Assembly: GCA_902591695.1 (NCBI GenBank)
Contig: CACJBQ010000002.1
Location: 37,926 to 101,925, forward strand
DNA length: 64,000 nt
Direction: 5' to 3'
From: an uncultured Pelagibacteraceae bacterium
Lineage (GTDB): Bacteria; Pseudomonadota; Alphaproteobacteria; Pelagibacterales; Pelagibacteraceae
The notes beneath the pieces were generated by a model, which was given only the letters and a program-made list of their open reading frames with translations, made no database searches and was not told where the DNA came from. The stretch's first letter is position 1; each line of letters opens with the position of its first letter. Below are positions 33,471-42,691 of this stretch, in pieces. Made by a program: the position numbers and the translations under genes.

Positions 33471-34612
33471 TAATAATCTCCACCAAAATATCTCAAATAT
33501 AAAATTTTAGGTATAAATTTAAGTTTATAGAAAATTTTTGCAAAAAATTTAAAATTTTTAAAAAAATTATAATAAGTGGTAAAATTTTTAAAATTTTTAT
33601 TTTTTTGACTCATAATTAATCTAAAATCTTCTTCACTAATATCTAACTTATCTAATATGTAATTTTTTAATTCAACTCCATCATTCAAAATTGGGGGCAC
33701 ATTTAAAATCTCGATTGCTTCCTCTCTTTTAATTTGACCAGATCTAACAAGGGCCGATAAACCAGTTCTTCTTCTATCAATTCCAAATTTTTTAGGTAAA
33801 TAATATGAAACTACAAATTTAGTAAGTAAAGACTCATGGTGATGTCCTCCATAATTTATCCAATCAAAATTTTCTTGAAGTATTTTAATTACTTTTTCTT
33901 GATTATATTCAATGTAGTTAAGGGGTAATATTGTTTGTATACCATTAATAAAATTATATTTTATCAAATCCTTAAGTTCAAAATTATCAAATTTATCTAG
34001 TGAACTTTTTCCAAATTTTTTATTAATATCTTTTACATATAAACCATCCATATAGGTCCAATCCAAGGGTTCAATTCCCTCAGTTCTAAATGAATGCCCA
34101 TTAAATACATATTTAATCTTCTCTTTATACGCCACTTCATACATTGATTTAAAAATACCAACGTCTGTAGGAGTGTCTGGATCTGAAACACCAGCTAAAA
34201 AAAAAGCTCTAGTAATATCTTTAAATTTTTCCCAATCAGCTACTTTTGTCTCAAGTTCGACATCTAATTTTTCACAGACTCTTAAAATATTACTTACAGA
34301 GGTGTCAGAGTCAAAACCATTATCGTAATGTACGGCCAAAGGTCTTAATTTCAACTTTTCTTTTACAAGATAAAGCAAATAAGAACTATCTTTACCTCCA
34401 CTTACACCAACAACACAATCGAATTTTTTACCTTTTCCCTCTTCTTTAATTCGATCTGATATTTTTAACAATTCTTTAAATGAATTTTCATTCAAAGGAT
34501 ATTCGGCCTCCATCTCATCATGAATTTTACAAAATTGACAAATACCATTTATATCTAAATTTAGAGAGTTGATTGAACTATTAGATACACAACGATTACA
34601 TATTTTTTCCAT
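33470..34612 (-). CDS. N-acetyl sugar amidotransferase, WbpG-like (first module)
   Basis: ATP-dependent PP-loop enzyme that, with HisH- and HisF-like partners, turns a sugar N-acetyl group into acetamidino. The 380-residue protein has CxxC pairs at Cys5/Cys8 and Cys25/Cys28, probably binding a metal, the PP-loop SGGKDS at 71-76 and GHSFRTEGIEPLDW further on. Residues 300-380 are an Arg/Lys-rich C-terminal part. HisF- and HisH-like genes follow upstream in the operon, separated from it by one membrane-protein gene. The substrate is probably the UDP-diacetamido uronic sugar from the WbpB/E/D-like enzymes nearby. Confidence 0.85.
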   Translation of the reverse strand: MEKICNRCVSNSSINSLNLDINGICQFCKIHDEMEAEYPLNENSFKELLKISDRIKEEGKGKKFDCVVGVSGGKDSSYLLYLVKEKLKLRPLAVHYDNGFDSDTSVSNILRVCEKLDVELETKVADWEKFKDITRAFFLAGVSDPDTPTDVGIFKSMYEVAYKEKIKYVFNGHSFRTEGIEPLDWTYMDGLYVKDINKKFGKSSLDKFDNFELKDLIKYNFINGIQTILPLNYIEYNQEKVIKILQENFDWINYGGHHHESLLTKFVVSYYLPKKFGIDRRRTGLSALVRSGQIKREEAIEILNVPPILNDGVELKNYILDKLDISEEDFRLIMSQKNKNFKNFTTYYNFFKNFKFFAKIFYKLKFIPKILYLRYFGGDY

Positions 34613-34617
34613 GATAA

Positions 34618-35580
34618 TTATTTTATTATTTTTCTAGAAAAGATAAATAAATTTATCAATCCAAATATGAAATATATGCCAAACATACTTAATCTAAAGA
34701 TATTTGTAAGAAATAGAATTTCTGAAATTTGAATATCAAAATTATTGCTTGAAAAAAATATAAAAGTTTCACTAATACCAACTGCATAAGGCGTTAAGGT
34801 AAATATAAAAGATAGATCAGTAGACATAGTAGAAATTATTGAAAAAAGAATTGAATTGTCTTTATCAAACAAAGAATAACTATTTAAAAAAATCAAAAAT
34901 AAAATAATAAATTGTATTAAGAATAAAAATACATATTTTTTGAAAAATAAATCAAATCTTTTTTTATCAAAGCTATTGATAAGACCTATAGATTTTTTTA
35001 CTAAACTTAATTCATAAATAAATGTAATTTTTGTTAAAAATTTTATTATATTTTCATTAAAAAAAAGCATCACAATAGAAAAAGATAGTATGAGTATTAA
35101 AATAAAATATATAATAATATATATCTGAATTTCTGAATTAATTTTATCAAAGACAAAGAGCAATATTAAACTCAATGATGAAAAAACCATAAATTCAACG
35201 AAGATTATAAAAATACTTTTAATAATAAAATTTGAAATACCTACTTCCTTAAATTTTTTTAAATAATACGCTCTATATCCTAATCCTGAAAATTGAATAA
35301 ATGTGTTACAAAGATATGTTGTACAAATAACTAAAAAAGACTCAAAAATATTTATTTTTGCATTAAAAAAAATTGTTATATTTCTGAAAATTAATGACTC
35401 TGTAATTAAGTAGCACAAACATAGAAATAATGTAATTAAAATAAAATTTAGATTTAAATTATATAAAAAATTAAAGTCACTTTTGTTTTCTCTATAAAAA
35501 TAAATAACTAAAAATATAAATATAAATAGAACAACAAAAGGTAAAAATTTTTTAACCATTAGAAATATTTTTTCCCTCAT
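34618..35580 (-). CDS. Lysylphosphatidylglycerol synthase TM-region-like (AglD/UPF0104-type) membrane protein
   Basis: A 320-residue protein with about eight membrane helices resembling the flippase-like UPF0104/AglD group. Typical positions are FIQFSGLGYRAYYLKKFKEV (residues about 95-114) and SLIFTLTPYAVGISETFIFF near 260-280. These match the N-x-x-x-P-G-x-G and P-G-x-G-x-x-E regions only loosely. In archaea and bacteria members take part in lipid or glycan transfer across membranes. It is wedged inside the acetamidino module and overlaps the hisF-like gene by up to 29 bases. A second ATG at 35559 would cut the overlap to eight. Confidence 0.6.
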   Translation of the reverse strand: MREKIFLMVKKFLPFVVLFIFIFLVIYFYRENKSDFNFLYNLNLNFILITLFLCLCYLITESLIFRNITIFFNAKINIFESFLVICTTYLCNTFIQFSGLGYRAYYLKKFKEVGISNFIIKSIFIIFVEFMVFSSLSLILLFVFDKINSEIQIYIIIYFILILILSFSIVMLFFNENIIKFLTKITFIYELSLVKKSIGLINSFDKKRFDLFFKKYVFLFLIQFIILFLIFLNSYSLFDKDNSILFSIISTMSTDLSFIFTLTPYAVGISETFIFFSSNNFDIQISEILFLTNIFRLSMFGIYFIFGLINLFIFSRKIIK

Positions 35581-36340
35581 ATTTAGTCATAATTAAATCT
35601 AATTCTTTTTTTTCAGGATAATTTATTAAAACAGCTTTTCTTTTGCCAAAATAAACAAAAGCACTACCAGCTGATGCAGAACTAATATCAGTGTTATCAA
35701 ATAATTCATTAAAAGAACCTATTCCTGAAGCCCCGCCGTGAGCTATAATTGGGAGATGTACTTCATTCTGTATAAGCTTATACAATTCAATATCGAACCC
35801 TTTTCTTGTACCCTCACGATCTATCGATGTTAAAATTATTTCGCCACAACCAGCATTTTCTAAATTAGCAATATATTTTTTTAAATCCTTGTCAGATTTT
35901 TTTTTACCATTTTCATAAAAAATAAAGTAATCATTATTTATTCTCTTAACGTCAATAGAAGCAATTATACTTTGACTTCCAAACTTATTTGCAGTTAAAT
36001 TAATAAGATCTAAGTTTTGCTCAAGATTAGAATTTAAACAAACTTTTTCAACACCTTGATCAATAATTCTAGAAACTTGATCTAAGTTATCAATACCACC
36101 ACCAATAGTTAAAGGAATAAATATTTCTTTTTTAATCTTTTTTATAATGTTGATGTTAAAAGTTGTTTTTTTTTTTCTTGATGAAATATCTAAAAGTATT
36201 AATTCATGTGCTTTTTTTTCTGAAAAAATTTTTACAGCATTATAAATATCTCCAACATAATTATGGTTTTCAAAATTTTCTCCTTTTACTAAAAAACTAT
36301 CTTTGATCAATAAAGATGGAATAATTCTAATTAATTTCAT
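35552..36340 (-). CDS. HisF-like ammonia-channel partner of amidotransferase (first module)
   Basis: TIM-barrel relative of imidazole-glycerol-phosphate synthase cyclase, 262 residues. It keeps the second HisF aspartate in SIIASIDVKR and has EIILTSIDREGTRKGFD and PIIAHGGASGIGSFNEL. The first catalytic aspartate of true HisF (in IPCLDV) is replaced: the start reads RIIPSLLIKDSFLVKG. This argues against histidine synthesis and for ammonia delivery to the WbpG-like enzyme, as in P. aeruginosa O-antigen loci. The hisH-like gene lies four bases upstream. Confidence 0.85.
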   Translation of the reverse strand: MKLIRIIPSLLIKDSFLVKGENFENHNYVGDIYNAVKIFSEKKAHELILLDISSRKKKTTFNINIIKKIKKEIFIPLTIGGGIDNLDQVSRIIDQGVEKVCLNSNLEQNLDLINLTANKFGSQSIIASIDVKRINNDYFIFYENGKKKSDKDLKKYIANLENAGCGEIILTSIDREGTRKGFDIELYKLIQNEVHLPIIAHGGASGIGSFNELFDNTDISSASAGSAFVYFGKRKAVLINYPEKKELDLIMTKYEGKNISNG

Positions 36341-36344
36341 TTAA

Positions 36345-36947
36345 TCAATATCTTGAAAAATTTTCAATTATTTTCATTCCTTCTGATAGACTTTTTTCGG
36401 GATGAAACTGAATTCCAAAAATATTTTGGGAATGCACACCAGTACAAAATTCTATTCCATAATGGGTTTTCATAAAACAGTGTTTGGGATCTTCTGGCTC
36501 ATAATAATAAGAGTGACAAAAATAGAATCTTGAATTATTTTTTATTCCCTCAGTTATTAATGAGTCTCTAAAATTAACTTTATTCCATCCAACATGAGGA
36601 ACTATCTTAGCAATATTGACCGGAATTTTTTTAATTTTACCAGGAATAATATTTAGTCCTTCAACATTTCCTTCTTCGCTAAATGATCCCAAAATCTGCA
36701 TTCCAGAACATATTCCTAAAAAAGGTTTTTTTTTAATTAGCGTATGATCTTTAATTAATTGATCTAATTTTTTTTTTTTTAAACTTTCTATACAAAATGA
36801 AAAATTAGAAACACCAGGAAGTATTAATTTTGAACAGGAGTTAATTTTATTTTCATCATGAGTTACAACATAGTCTAAACCACATCTATCCAGTACATTT
36901 AAAATGGATTTTGTATTTCCACCATCATAATCTATGACTGCTATCAT
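36345..36947 (-). CDS. HisH-like glutamine amidotransferase (first module)
   Basis: Class I glutaminase releasing ammonia for sugar amidination. The 200-residue protein has the nucleophile Cys80 in GICSGMQILG, the oxyanion-region PGVSNF and the His/Glu pair of the triad in FGIQFHPEKS. VPHVGWNKV is the usual HisH interface segment. It is next to the HisF-like gene and near the WbpG-like gene. Being far from other histidine genes, it belongs to glycan synthesis. Confidence 0.88.
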   Translation of the reverse strand: MIAVIDYDGGNTKSILNVLDRCGLDYVVTHDENKINSCSKLILPGVSNFSFCIESLKKKKLDQLIKDHTLIKKKPFLGICSGMQILGSFSEEGNVEGLNIIPGKIKKIPVNIAKIVPHVGWNKVNFRDSLITEGIKNNSRFYFCHSYYYEPEDPKHCFMKTHYGIEFCTGVHSQNIFGIQFHPEKSLSEGMKIIENFSRY

Positions 36948-36974
36948 CTCATCTCTTTTTGATTAATAAATAAA

Positions 36975-37442
36975 TTATAATGGCTCATCAATTTTTCTAA
37001 TAAATTTTGCAGGATTGCCACAATAAATTCCTTTTTCTAATAAATCTTTTGTTACAACACTCCCAGCGCCTATTACGCAACCAGAAACAATTTTAACAGG
37101 TAAAATAGTAGAATTACTGCCTATTAACACATCATTTCCAATTTTAGTAGAATACCATTCTTTTGGATTTCTATTTAATTTTCCTGATTTGAACAGATCA
37201 TTTACGAACATAACACCATGGGATATAAAACAATCATTACCTATTTCAACTAACTCACAAATAAAAGAATGACTCGAAACTCTGGTGTTATTACCAATTT
37301 TAACTTTTTTTTGAATTTCAACATAAGGACCAATAAAACAATTATTTCCAATCTCACATTCATATAAATTAACAGGTTCAACTATCTCAACATTATCTCC
37401 AAATTTTACATTTTTTATTGAAACTTTTTTTTTTATAATCAT
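36975..37442 (-). CDS. Left-handed beta-helix N-acetyltransferase, WbpD-like
   Basis: Hexapeptide-repeat acetyltransferase, 155 residues. Repeats of the isoleucine-patch kind run from residue 13 to about 130: NCFIGPYVEIQKKVKIGNN, ISHGVMFVNDL and VLIGSNSTILPVKIVSGCVI. The ending YCGNPAKFIRKI is characteristic. Context with WbpB- and WbpE-like genes makes acetylation of the 3-amino group of a UDP-GlcNAc(3N)A-type sugar likely. Its start codon is only nine bases from the divergent aminotransferase start. Confidence 0.82.
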   Translation of the reverse strand: MIIKKKVSIKNVKFGDNVEIVEPVNLYECEIGNNCFIGPYVEIQKKVKIGNNTRVSSHSFICELVEIGNDCFISHGVMFVNDLFKSGKLNRNPKEWYSTKIGNDVLIGSNSTILPVKIVSGCVIGAGSVVTKDLLEKGIYCGNPAKFIRKIDEPL

Positions 37443-37451
37443 ATTAGCTTT

Positions 37452-38546
37452 ATGAAATTTTTAGATCTTTATTCTCAAGACAAACCTATACTAAATATAA
37501 TTAATAAAGATATAAATAAAATTATCATAAATTCTGATTTTATATTAGGGAAAAAAACAAGAGAATTCGAGCAAGAGTTTGCAAGATATTGTAATTCAAA
37601 ATTTGCAATTGGGTGTGGAAACGGTACTGATGCACTTTATATGGCAATTAAAGCATTAAATTTACCTCAAAGATCAGAAGTAATTTTGCCAGCAATGACT
37701 TGGTGTTCAACTTTATTTGCAGTTATCCAGGCAGGATTAAAACCAATATTAGTAGATATTGAGAAAAATAGTCCAACAATTTCAATTGACGAAATAAAAA
37801 AAAAAATTACAAAAAAAACAAAACTTATTATACTTGTTCATCTTTATGGTGAAAGTTGTAAATTTTCTAAATTAAAAAAAATATTAAAAAATAAGAATAT
37901 AAAAATTATTGAGGATGCTGCTCAAGCTCATGGTAGCTATGATGTTTCTTCAAAAAAAAAATTAAAAGTTGGTTCAATGGGTGATATGGCATGTTTTAGC
38001 TTTTACCCTGGTAAAAATTTAGGAGCTTATGGAGATGGCGGTGCAATAGTCACAAATAACAAAAAATATTATGATTTTATTGTAAAATTTAGAAATATGG
38101 GTTCCAAAATAAAACACGAGCATGAATTAATTGGAATTAATAGTAGATTAGACTCAATCCAAGCATCAATATTATTAAACAAATTAAAATATCTAGATTA
38201 TTTTAATAAAAAAAGAAAATTTATTGCAAAATTATATAATGAATTAATTACAAACAAATATGTTTCCAAACTTAACTATTCTTCTAGTTGTGTTTATCAT
38301 CAGTATGTTGTGATTACATCAAAACCAAAAAAATTCAGAAATTATTTAAAACTAAATAAAATTCCTTTTGGACGTCATTATCCTGAGCCTCTTAATAATT
38401 TAAAAGTTGTTAAAAAAATGTTTAGAAATAAAAAATATAAAAATTCTGAAATTCTTGCACATAATGGAACAAGTCTACCCATCAACCCATTGTTAAGAAA
38501 AAAAGATATTTTAAAAATTTGCAATATAATTAATAAATTTAGTTAA
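37452..38546 (+). CDS. DegT/DnrJ/EryC1 sugar aminotransferase, WbpE-like
   Basis: PLP enzyme transferring an amino group to a keto sugar nucleotide. The 364-residue protein shows FAIGCGNGTDALYMAIKAL (residues about 53-71), VILPAMTWCST, EDAAQAHGS with the cofactor aspartate, and the PLP lysine in SFYPGKNLGAYGDGG near residue 192. Late in the protein come RLDSIQASIL and GRHYPEPLNN. WbpE converts UDP-3-keto-GlcNAcA to the 3-amino sugar; this fits the adjoining WbpB- and WbpD-like genes. A consensus TATAAT at 37434-37439 may be its -10 box. Confidence 0.86.
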   Translation: MKFLDLYSQDKPILNIINKDINKIIINSDFILGKKTREFEQEFARYCNSKFAIGCGNGTDALYMAIKALNLPQRSEVILPAMTWCSTLFAVIQAGLKPILVDIEKNSPTISIDEIKKKITKKTKLIILVHLYGESCKFSKLKKILKNKNIKIIEDAAQAHGSYDVSSKKKLKVGSMGDMACFSFYPGKNLGAYGDGGAIVTNNKKYYDFIVKFRNMGSKIKHEHELIGINSRLDSIQASILLNKLKYLDYFNKKRKFIAKLYNELITNKYVSKLNYSSSCVYHQYVVITSKPKKFRNYLKLNKIPFGRHYPEPLNNLKVVKKMFRNKKYKNSEILAHNGTSLPINPLLRKKDILKICNIINKFS

Positions 38547-39543
38547 TTTTCTTTTCTATCTCCTCAAGTAATTTTAAAACCTTTAAGCCATAGTCGCCTG
38601 AAGTGACTGGCCTTTTTTTCTTTTTTATACAATTAAAAAAATGAGATAATTCTTGTTTCATTGGAGATACAAAGTTTATTTTTGGAGAGTACGTTTTTCC
38701 TAGATAAATATTTGCTTTTGGAGTGAAAAAATTTTTTTTAAAACTTTTAATATCAGGATAACTTGCGTATTTATTATATATTTTAATTTTTTTATCTGGA
38801 TCCATCTCATCAAATTGCAACATTTTTTTATCACCTATAATAATAATTTTTCTAATTTTTTCAGGGTTTAGCCAACTAGATCTTATTTCTACCTTGGTAT
38901 TTTTAAAATCTAATCCAACTGAAGAAATGTCAAAAAGATTTTTTTTTAAAAAATCAAAAGTTTTTACGTATGAAATTTTTGGTTTTTTTTTCAACAAATA
39001 TAAAGCAGTAGACACATCATGTGATGCAAGATCATATAAACATGAAGTATCATTTCTTATTGGTCCTAGATTAGATCTTTCAAAATACATATACTTAATA
39101 TTTCCAAGTTTTTTAGAAAGAAGAATTTTTTTTATATGCTGAATATAAGTATTATATATATAAATATATCCAGACATTAGAATAGTTTTCTTTTTCTTAG
39201 ATAATTTTATTAATTCGGATAAGTCCTTTGATTTTAAAGTACTAGGTTTCTCGATAAATAAATTTAAATTTTTATTTAAAATTTTTTTACCTAAGGAAAA
39301 ATGTGTGCTTGTTGGTGTAACAAGTAGTACACAATCTAATTCTTTTGATATTAAATCATTAAAAGTTCTACATACTTTTAAAAATGAAAATTTTGATTTA
39401 ATGTTGTTTAATTTTTTTTTATCAAAATCATAGACATAAACACTTTCAAAATTCTCTTCTTCTAGAGATTTAATTATATTTGACGCCCAATATCCACATC
39501 CACATATTCCAATATTAAGCTTTTTAAATTGTTTTATATTCAT
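38539..39543 (-). CDS. Gfo/Idh/MocA oxidoreductase, WbpB-like
   Basis: NAD-dependent oxidoreductase with a Rossmann N-terminus (IGICGCGYWASNIIKSL, residues about 11-27), the family EKPSTL motif near residue 100 and a C-terminal alpha/beta domain with YDLASHDVSTALYLL holding the catalytic His. At 334 residues it is of normal length. WbpB oxidises the C3 of UDP-GlcNAcA to a 3-keto intermediate for WbpE; adjacency to such genes supports that. Its end overlaps the aminotransferase end by eight bases, convergently. Confidence 0.8.
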   Translation of the reverse strand: MNIKQFKKLNIGICGCGYWASNIIKSLEEENFESVYVYDFDKKKLNNIKSKFSFLKVCRTFNDLISKELDCVLLVTPTSTHFSLGKKILNKNLNLFIEKPSTLKSKDLSELIKLSKKKKTILMSGYIYIYNTYIQHIKKILLSKKLGNIKYMYFERSNLGPIRNDTSCLYDLASHDVSTALYLLKKKPKISYVKTFDFLKKNLFDISSVGLDFKNTKVEIRSSWLNPEKIRKIIIIGDKKMLQFDEMDPDKKIKIYNKYASYPDIKSFKKNFFTPKANIYLGKTYSPKINFVSPMKQELSHFFNCIKKKKRPVTSGDYGLKVLKLLEEIEKKIN

Positions 39544-39557
39544 TATATATAATTCAA

Positions 39558-40277
39558 ATGAAATTTTTATGTGTTGTACCTATATATAATGAGGAGACAA
39601 AATTAAAGGACTTAATTAAAAAAATAAAAGCATCAAACAAAAAAATGCATGATGTAGATTTTTTGTTAATTAATAACGGATCAACAGATCGATCTTTACA
39701 AATCATAAAATTATCTGGTCTAGATTATGTTAATTTAAATAAAAATTATGGGGTAGGATATGCATTGATTTATGGACTTAAATATGGAATTAAAAAAAAA
39801 TATAAATTTTTAATTCATCTTGCGGGTAATGGCAAAATGCTTCCAGGAGAAATTAATTCATTTAAAAAAAAAATTTTAGAAGAAAATTACAGTTTTATTA
39901 ATGGAAGTAGATTTTTGCCTAATGGCCGCTTCAAAACTAATCCTATTGGAAGAATTATGATGATTAAAATTTTAAGTTTTTTTATTTCCCTTATATATTT
40001 TAGGAAGATTACTGATGCAACTTGTGGATTTAGAGCGTTTAGAATAAGCCTATTTAAAAAATTTATAACTACTTTTGATCAAAAAAAATTTTATACCTAT
40101 AGATACGAATATTATTCTTTAGGAAAAGTTATGCTTAATAAAAAAATAAAATTTACTGAAATTCCTGTTACAATGAAATATACCAAAAAAAATTATTCAA
40201 AAATAAGGCCTATAATTGACTGGATCCCTTTGATCTTTGGATGGATAGAGGCATTAATTGATGGAAAAAAATTATAA
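39558..40277 (+). CDS. GT2 family glycosyltransferase
   Basis: A 239-residue GT-A transferase resembling polyprenyl-phosphate sugar synthases: FLCVVPIYNEETKLKDLIKK at the N-terminus, INNGSTDRSLQI, INGSRFLPNGRFK and ITDATCGFRAFR. The metal site region is HLAGNGKMLPGE, where the usual DxD is not obvious, so catalysis may rely on a variant metal site. It overlaps the following membrane-protein gene by 17 bases and may supply it with a lipid-linked sugar. Confidence 0.8.
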   Translation: MKFLCVVPIYNEETKLKDLIKKIKASNKKMHDVDFLLINNGSTDRSLQIIKLSGLDYVNLNKNYGVGYALIYGLKYGIKKKYKFLIHLAGNGKMLPGEINSFKKKILEENYSFINGSRFLPNGRFKTNPIGRIMMIKILSFFISLIYFRKITDATCGFRAFRISLFKKFITTFDQKKFYTYRYEYYSLGKVMLNKKIKFTEIPVTMKYTKKNYSKIRPIIDWIPLIFGWIEALIDGKKL

Positions 40278-41385
40278 CAAAAACTTATTTTTAACATTAT
40301 TTTTTATATTTTTAGTCATAGCGACTAATGATTATTTTAATTATGATAATTCACTAATTTATGGTGGAAGTGATGGAAAATTTTATATTTCAATATCAAA
40401 ATATTCACCTAATTTGGGTAACAATATCGAATATATAAAAGGCGAAAGATTTTTTTTACCTTATTTTATAGGGATTATATCTAAACTTAGTTCTGTAGAT
40501 CTATTTTTTTTATATCAAATAACTTCGATAATATTAATTGTTACATTAATTTTATTATATCGTAAAATTTTAATTCTTTTAAAAATAGAAAATTATTCAT
40601 ACATTTTTTTTCTTTTACTTGTGGTATTTAATCCCTACTTAATTAGATATTATCTCGCAGTACCCACAATAGTAGTTGACTTAGGTTTTATTATATCCTT
40701 AGAAATAATTGCAATTGGCTTTCTTAAAAACAAAAATAAATTTTTCTTTTTAGGTATGATAATTGCAGCATTGAGTAGACAAAATTCTATAATAATTCTT
40801 ATTGTTTTTTTTATAATAAAATTTATTTTTAAAAACAAATCTATCATTAAATACAAAGATTTAATTTTATTATCAATATGCTATATAACTATTTTCTTAA
40901 TAAACACTTACTATGCTGTAAATTCTGCTGGTAATTTAAATGAAATAGAAAACTTATATTCAACTACATTATTTGGGATTTTAATCTTTGATTATAATCT
41001 AATTGACCTATTTAGATATTTATATTTCCCAATATTGGGTTTCGGCCCTTTAATTATATTTATATTTATTTTATTATATCTAAAAAAATTTAGTCTTAAT
41101 AAAAGCGAATTTATTATATTTTGCTTGATTACATCAATACTACTAATTGGGATTGCATTTATTGGTGGACCAACAACAACTGGTAAAAATTTGATAAGAC
41201 TTTCAAATTTTTCCTACATTTATTTAATGATAATAATTAATGCTTTTTTTCAAGAAACAAAGAATAATAGGAGTTTATTAGAAATATGTTCCATTTTTAG
41301 CTTATTGTTATTTTTTTGGTCACTGCATCCTACATTTTCAAAGATAAAATTTTGGAAATTTATTTCTGATTATGTTAATTTTTAA
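40261..41385 (+). CDS. Multi-pass membrane protein, putative glycan-related GT-C enzyme
   Basis: A 374-residue protein counted from the ATG at 40261; a TTG just before it is also in frame. It has about ten hydrophobic helices. The first loop reads NDYFNYDNSLIYGGSDGKFY, with Asp residues where GT-C enzymes place theirs, and IGGPTTTGKNLIRLSNFSYI lies near the C-terminus. No named family is recognised. The 17-base overlap with the GT2 gene suggests joint work. The 149 bases that follow, to 41534, hold nothing recognisable. Confidence 0.5.
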   Translation: MEKNYNKNLFLTLFFIFLVIATNDYFNYDNSLIYGGSDGKFYISISKYSPNLGNNIEYIKGERFFLPYFIGIISKLSSVDLFFLYQITSIILIVTLILLYRKILILLKIENYSYIFFLLLVVFNPYLIRYYLAVPTIVVDLGFIISLEIIAIGFLKNKNKFFFLGMIIAALSRQNSIIILIVFFIIKFIFKNKSIIKYKDLILLSICYITIFLINTYYAVNSAGNLNEIENLYSTTLFGILIFDYNLIDLFRYLYFPILGFGPLIIFIFILLYLKKFSLNKSEFIIFCLITSILLIGIAFIGGPTTTGKNLIRLSNFSYIYLMIIINAFFQETKNNRSLLEICSIFSLLLFFWSLHPTFSKIKFWKFISDYVNF

Positions 41386-41534
41386 TTTATTTTACTAATT
41401 TTTATTTAATGAATTAATCATTAAAAAATTATTGCTTTAAAAAATTACGATAATTTCGTCCGTACTTTATTTTTGGTAATTTATATATGTGGGTAATTAT
41501 TAGCTGATATTAAAAAATTAAATCTACTTCTTTT

Positions 41535-42626
41535 TTAAATATCTTTATAAACATTAATAGTTTCCTTTGCACATTTTTCCCATGAAAATTTTTGAGATCT
41601 TTCGACCCCATACTTAATTTGTTTTTTTAAAGTTTCATCAGAAAATAAAATTTTTTCTAATTTAAAACTTATGTCATCAACATCTGATGGATTAAAATAT
41701 TCTATACCATCACCACCAATTTCTTTTAAAGAACCTCCCCAACTTGAAATTACTGGACAGCTAAATGACATAGCTTCAACAATTGGTAAACCAAAACCTT
41801 CATAAAAAGATGGATAAATTAAAGCTGCTACATTTGAATATAAAAAAGGTAAACTTGCTTTCTTATCATCAAGGAACAAAATATTTTTAAGATCAAGTTT
41901 ATTTTTTTTTATAACCATATAATCCAGCTTGCTTACCCTTTCTCCACCAAAGAAAATAATTTTGAAGTTTTGTCTAAGAATCTTTGATTTGGCATAAGCT
42001 GATATAAAATTATTGTAATTTTTATATCCTCGTCTACTCCCAACAAACAACAAATGATTTGGATATTTCTTTTCTAAGTTAAAGTTCAATCTTTTTTCTT
42101 TTAGCCCAGACGCAAGATAAACTACCTCAATTTTATTTTCATTGATTGAAAAATAATTAATTAAATCCTCTTTAGTTTTTTTAGAAATACATATAATTTT
42201 ATCTGCCCTATCTATAGTTTGTTTTTTAATAAAAGATATTTTTTCATGATTTTTAAAAAAATCTGGATATGTTTCATTTATCATATCATAAACAGTGCAG
42301 ACTATTTTATTTTTTGATTTATATTTTTTATTTGAATAATATGTTTCATGAATAATATCAGGGTTAAAACTTTTAATAAATTTTTCTGTAAATGTATGAT
42401 TAATAAATTCGTAAAATTTAGAACCAGTAGATGGTAAAAATCTTAAATAATTACCAATTTGGTTTTGTTTATTAAGATTGTTGAAGTAGAAATTTTTATG
42501 TACAGGTGAATAAAATAAAAATTGAATATCAGTTTTCTTTAATTCATTTGCAAGATTATAAAAATAACTTGAGATTCCACCAAAACGTTGTTGATAAAAA
42601 ATTTTATAATCATATAAGATTTTCAT
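41535..42626 (-). CDS. GT4 family glycosyltransferase
   Basis: A retaining GT-B transferase of 363 residues similar to WbdA/RfaB-type mannosyltransferases. Visible features are FGGISSYFYNLANELKK (residues about 15-31), VYDMINETYPDFF, ADKIICISKKTKEDLINYF, HLLFVGSRRGYKNYNNFISA and the donor-site SFYEGFGLPIVEAMSFSCPVI with E-x7-E, then SSWGGSLKEIGGDG. It is monocistronic on the minus strand and divergent from the next gene. The sugar specificity is unknown. Confidence 0.9.
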   Translation of the reverse strand: MKILYDYKIFYQQRFGGISSYFYNLANELKKTDIQFLFYSPVHKNFYFNNLNKQNQIGNYLRFLPSTGSKFYEFINHTFTEKFIKSFNPDIIHETYYSNKKYKSKNKIVCTVYDMINETYPDFFKNHEKISFIKKQTIDRADKIICISKKTKEDLINYFSINENKIEVVYLASGLKEKRLNFNLEKKYPNHLLFVGSRRGYKNYNNFISAYAKSKILRQNFKIIFFGGERVSKLDYMVIKKNKLDLKNILFLDDKKASLPFLYSNVAALIYPSFYEGFGLPIVEAMSFSCPVISSWGGSLKEIGGDGIEYFNPSDVDDISFKLEKILFSDETLKKQIKYGVERSQKFSWEKCAKETINVYKDI

Positions 42627-42691
42627 TTAAAAAAAATCGAGTTTATATTAATTAAAATATATTTATATATAGAATTATCAAATTTTATAAA

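Noticed and set aside
41386..41534. Possible bidirectional terminator between convergent genes
   Set aside because: Only a six-pair AT stem (AAATTA/TAATTT) was seen, too weak to call in this composition.
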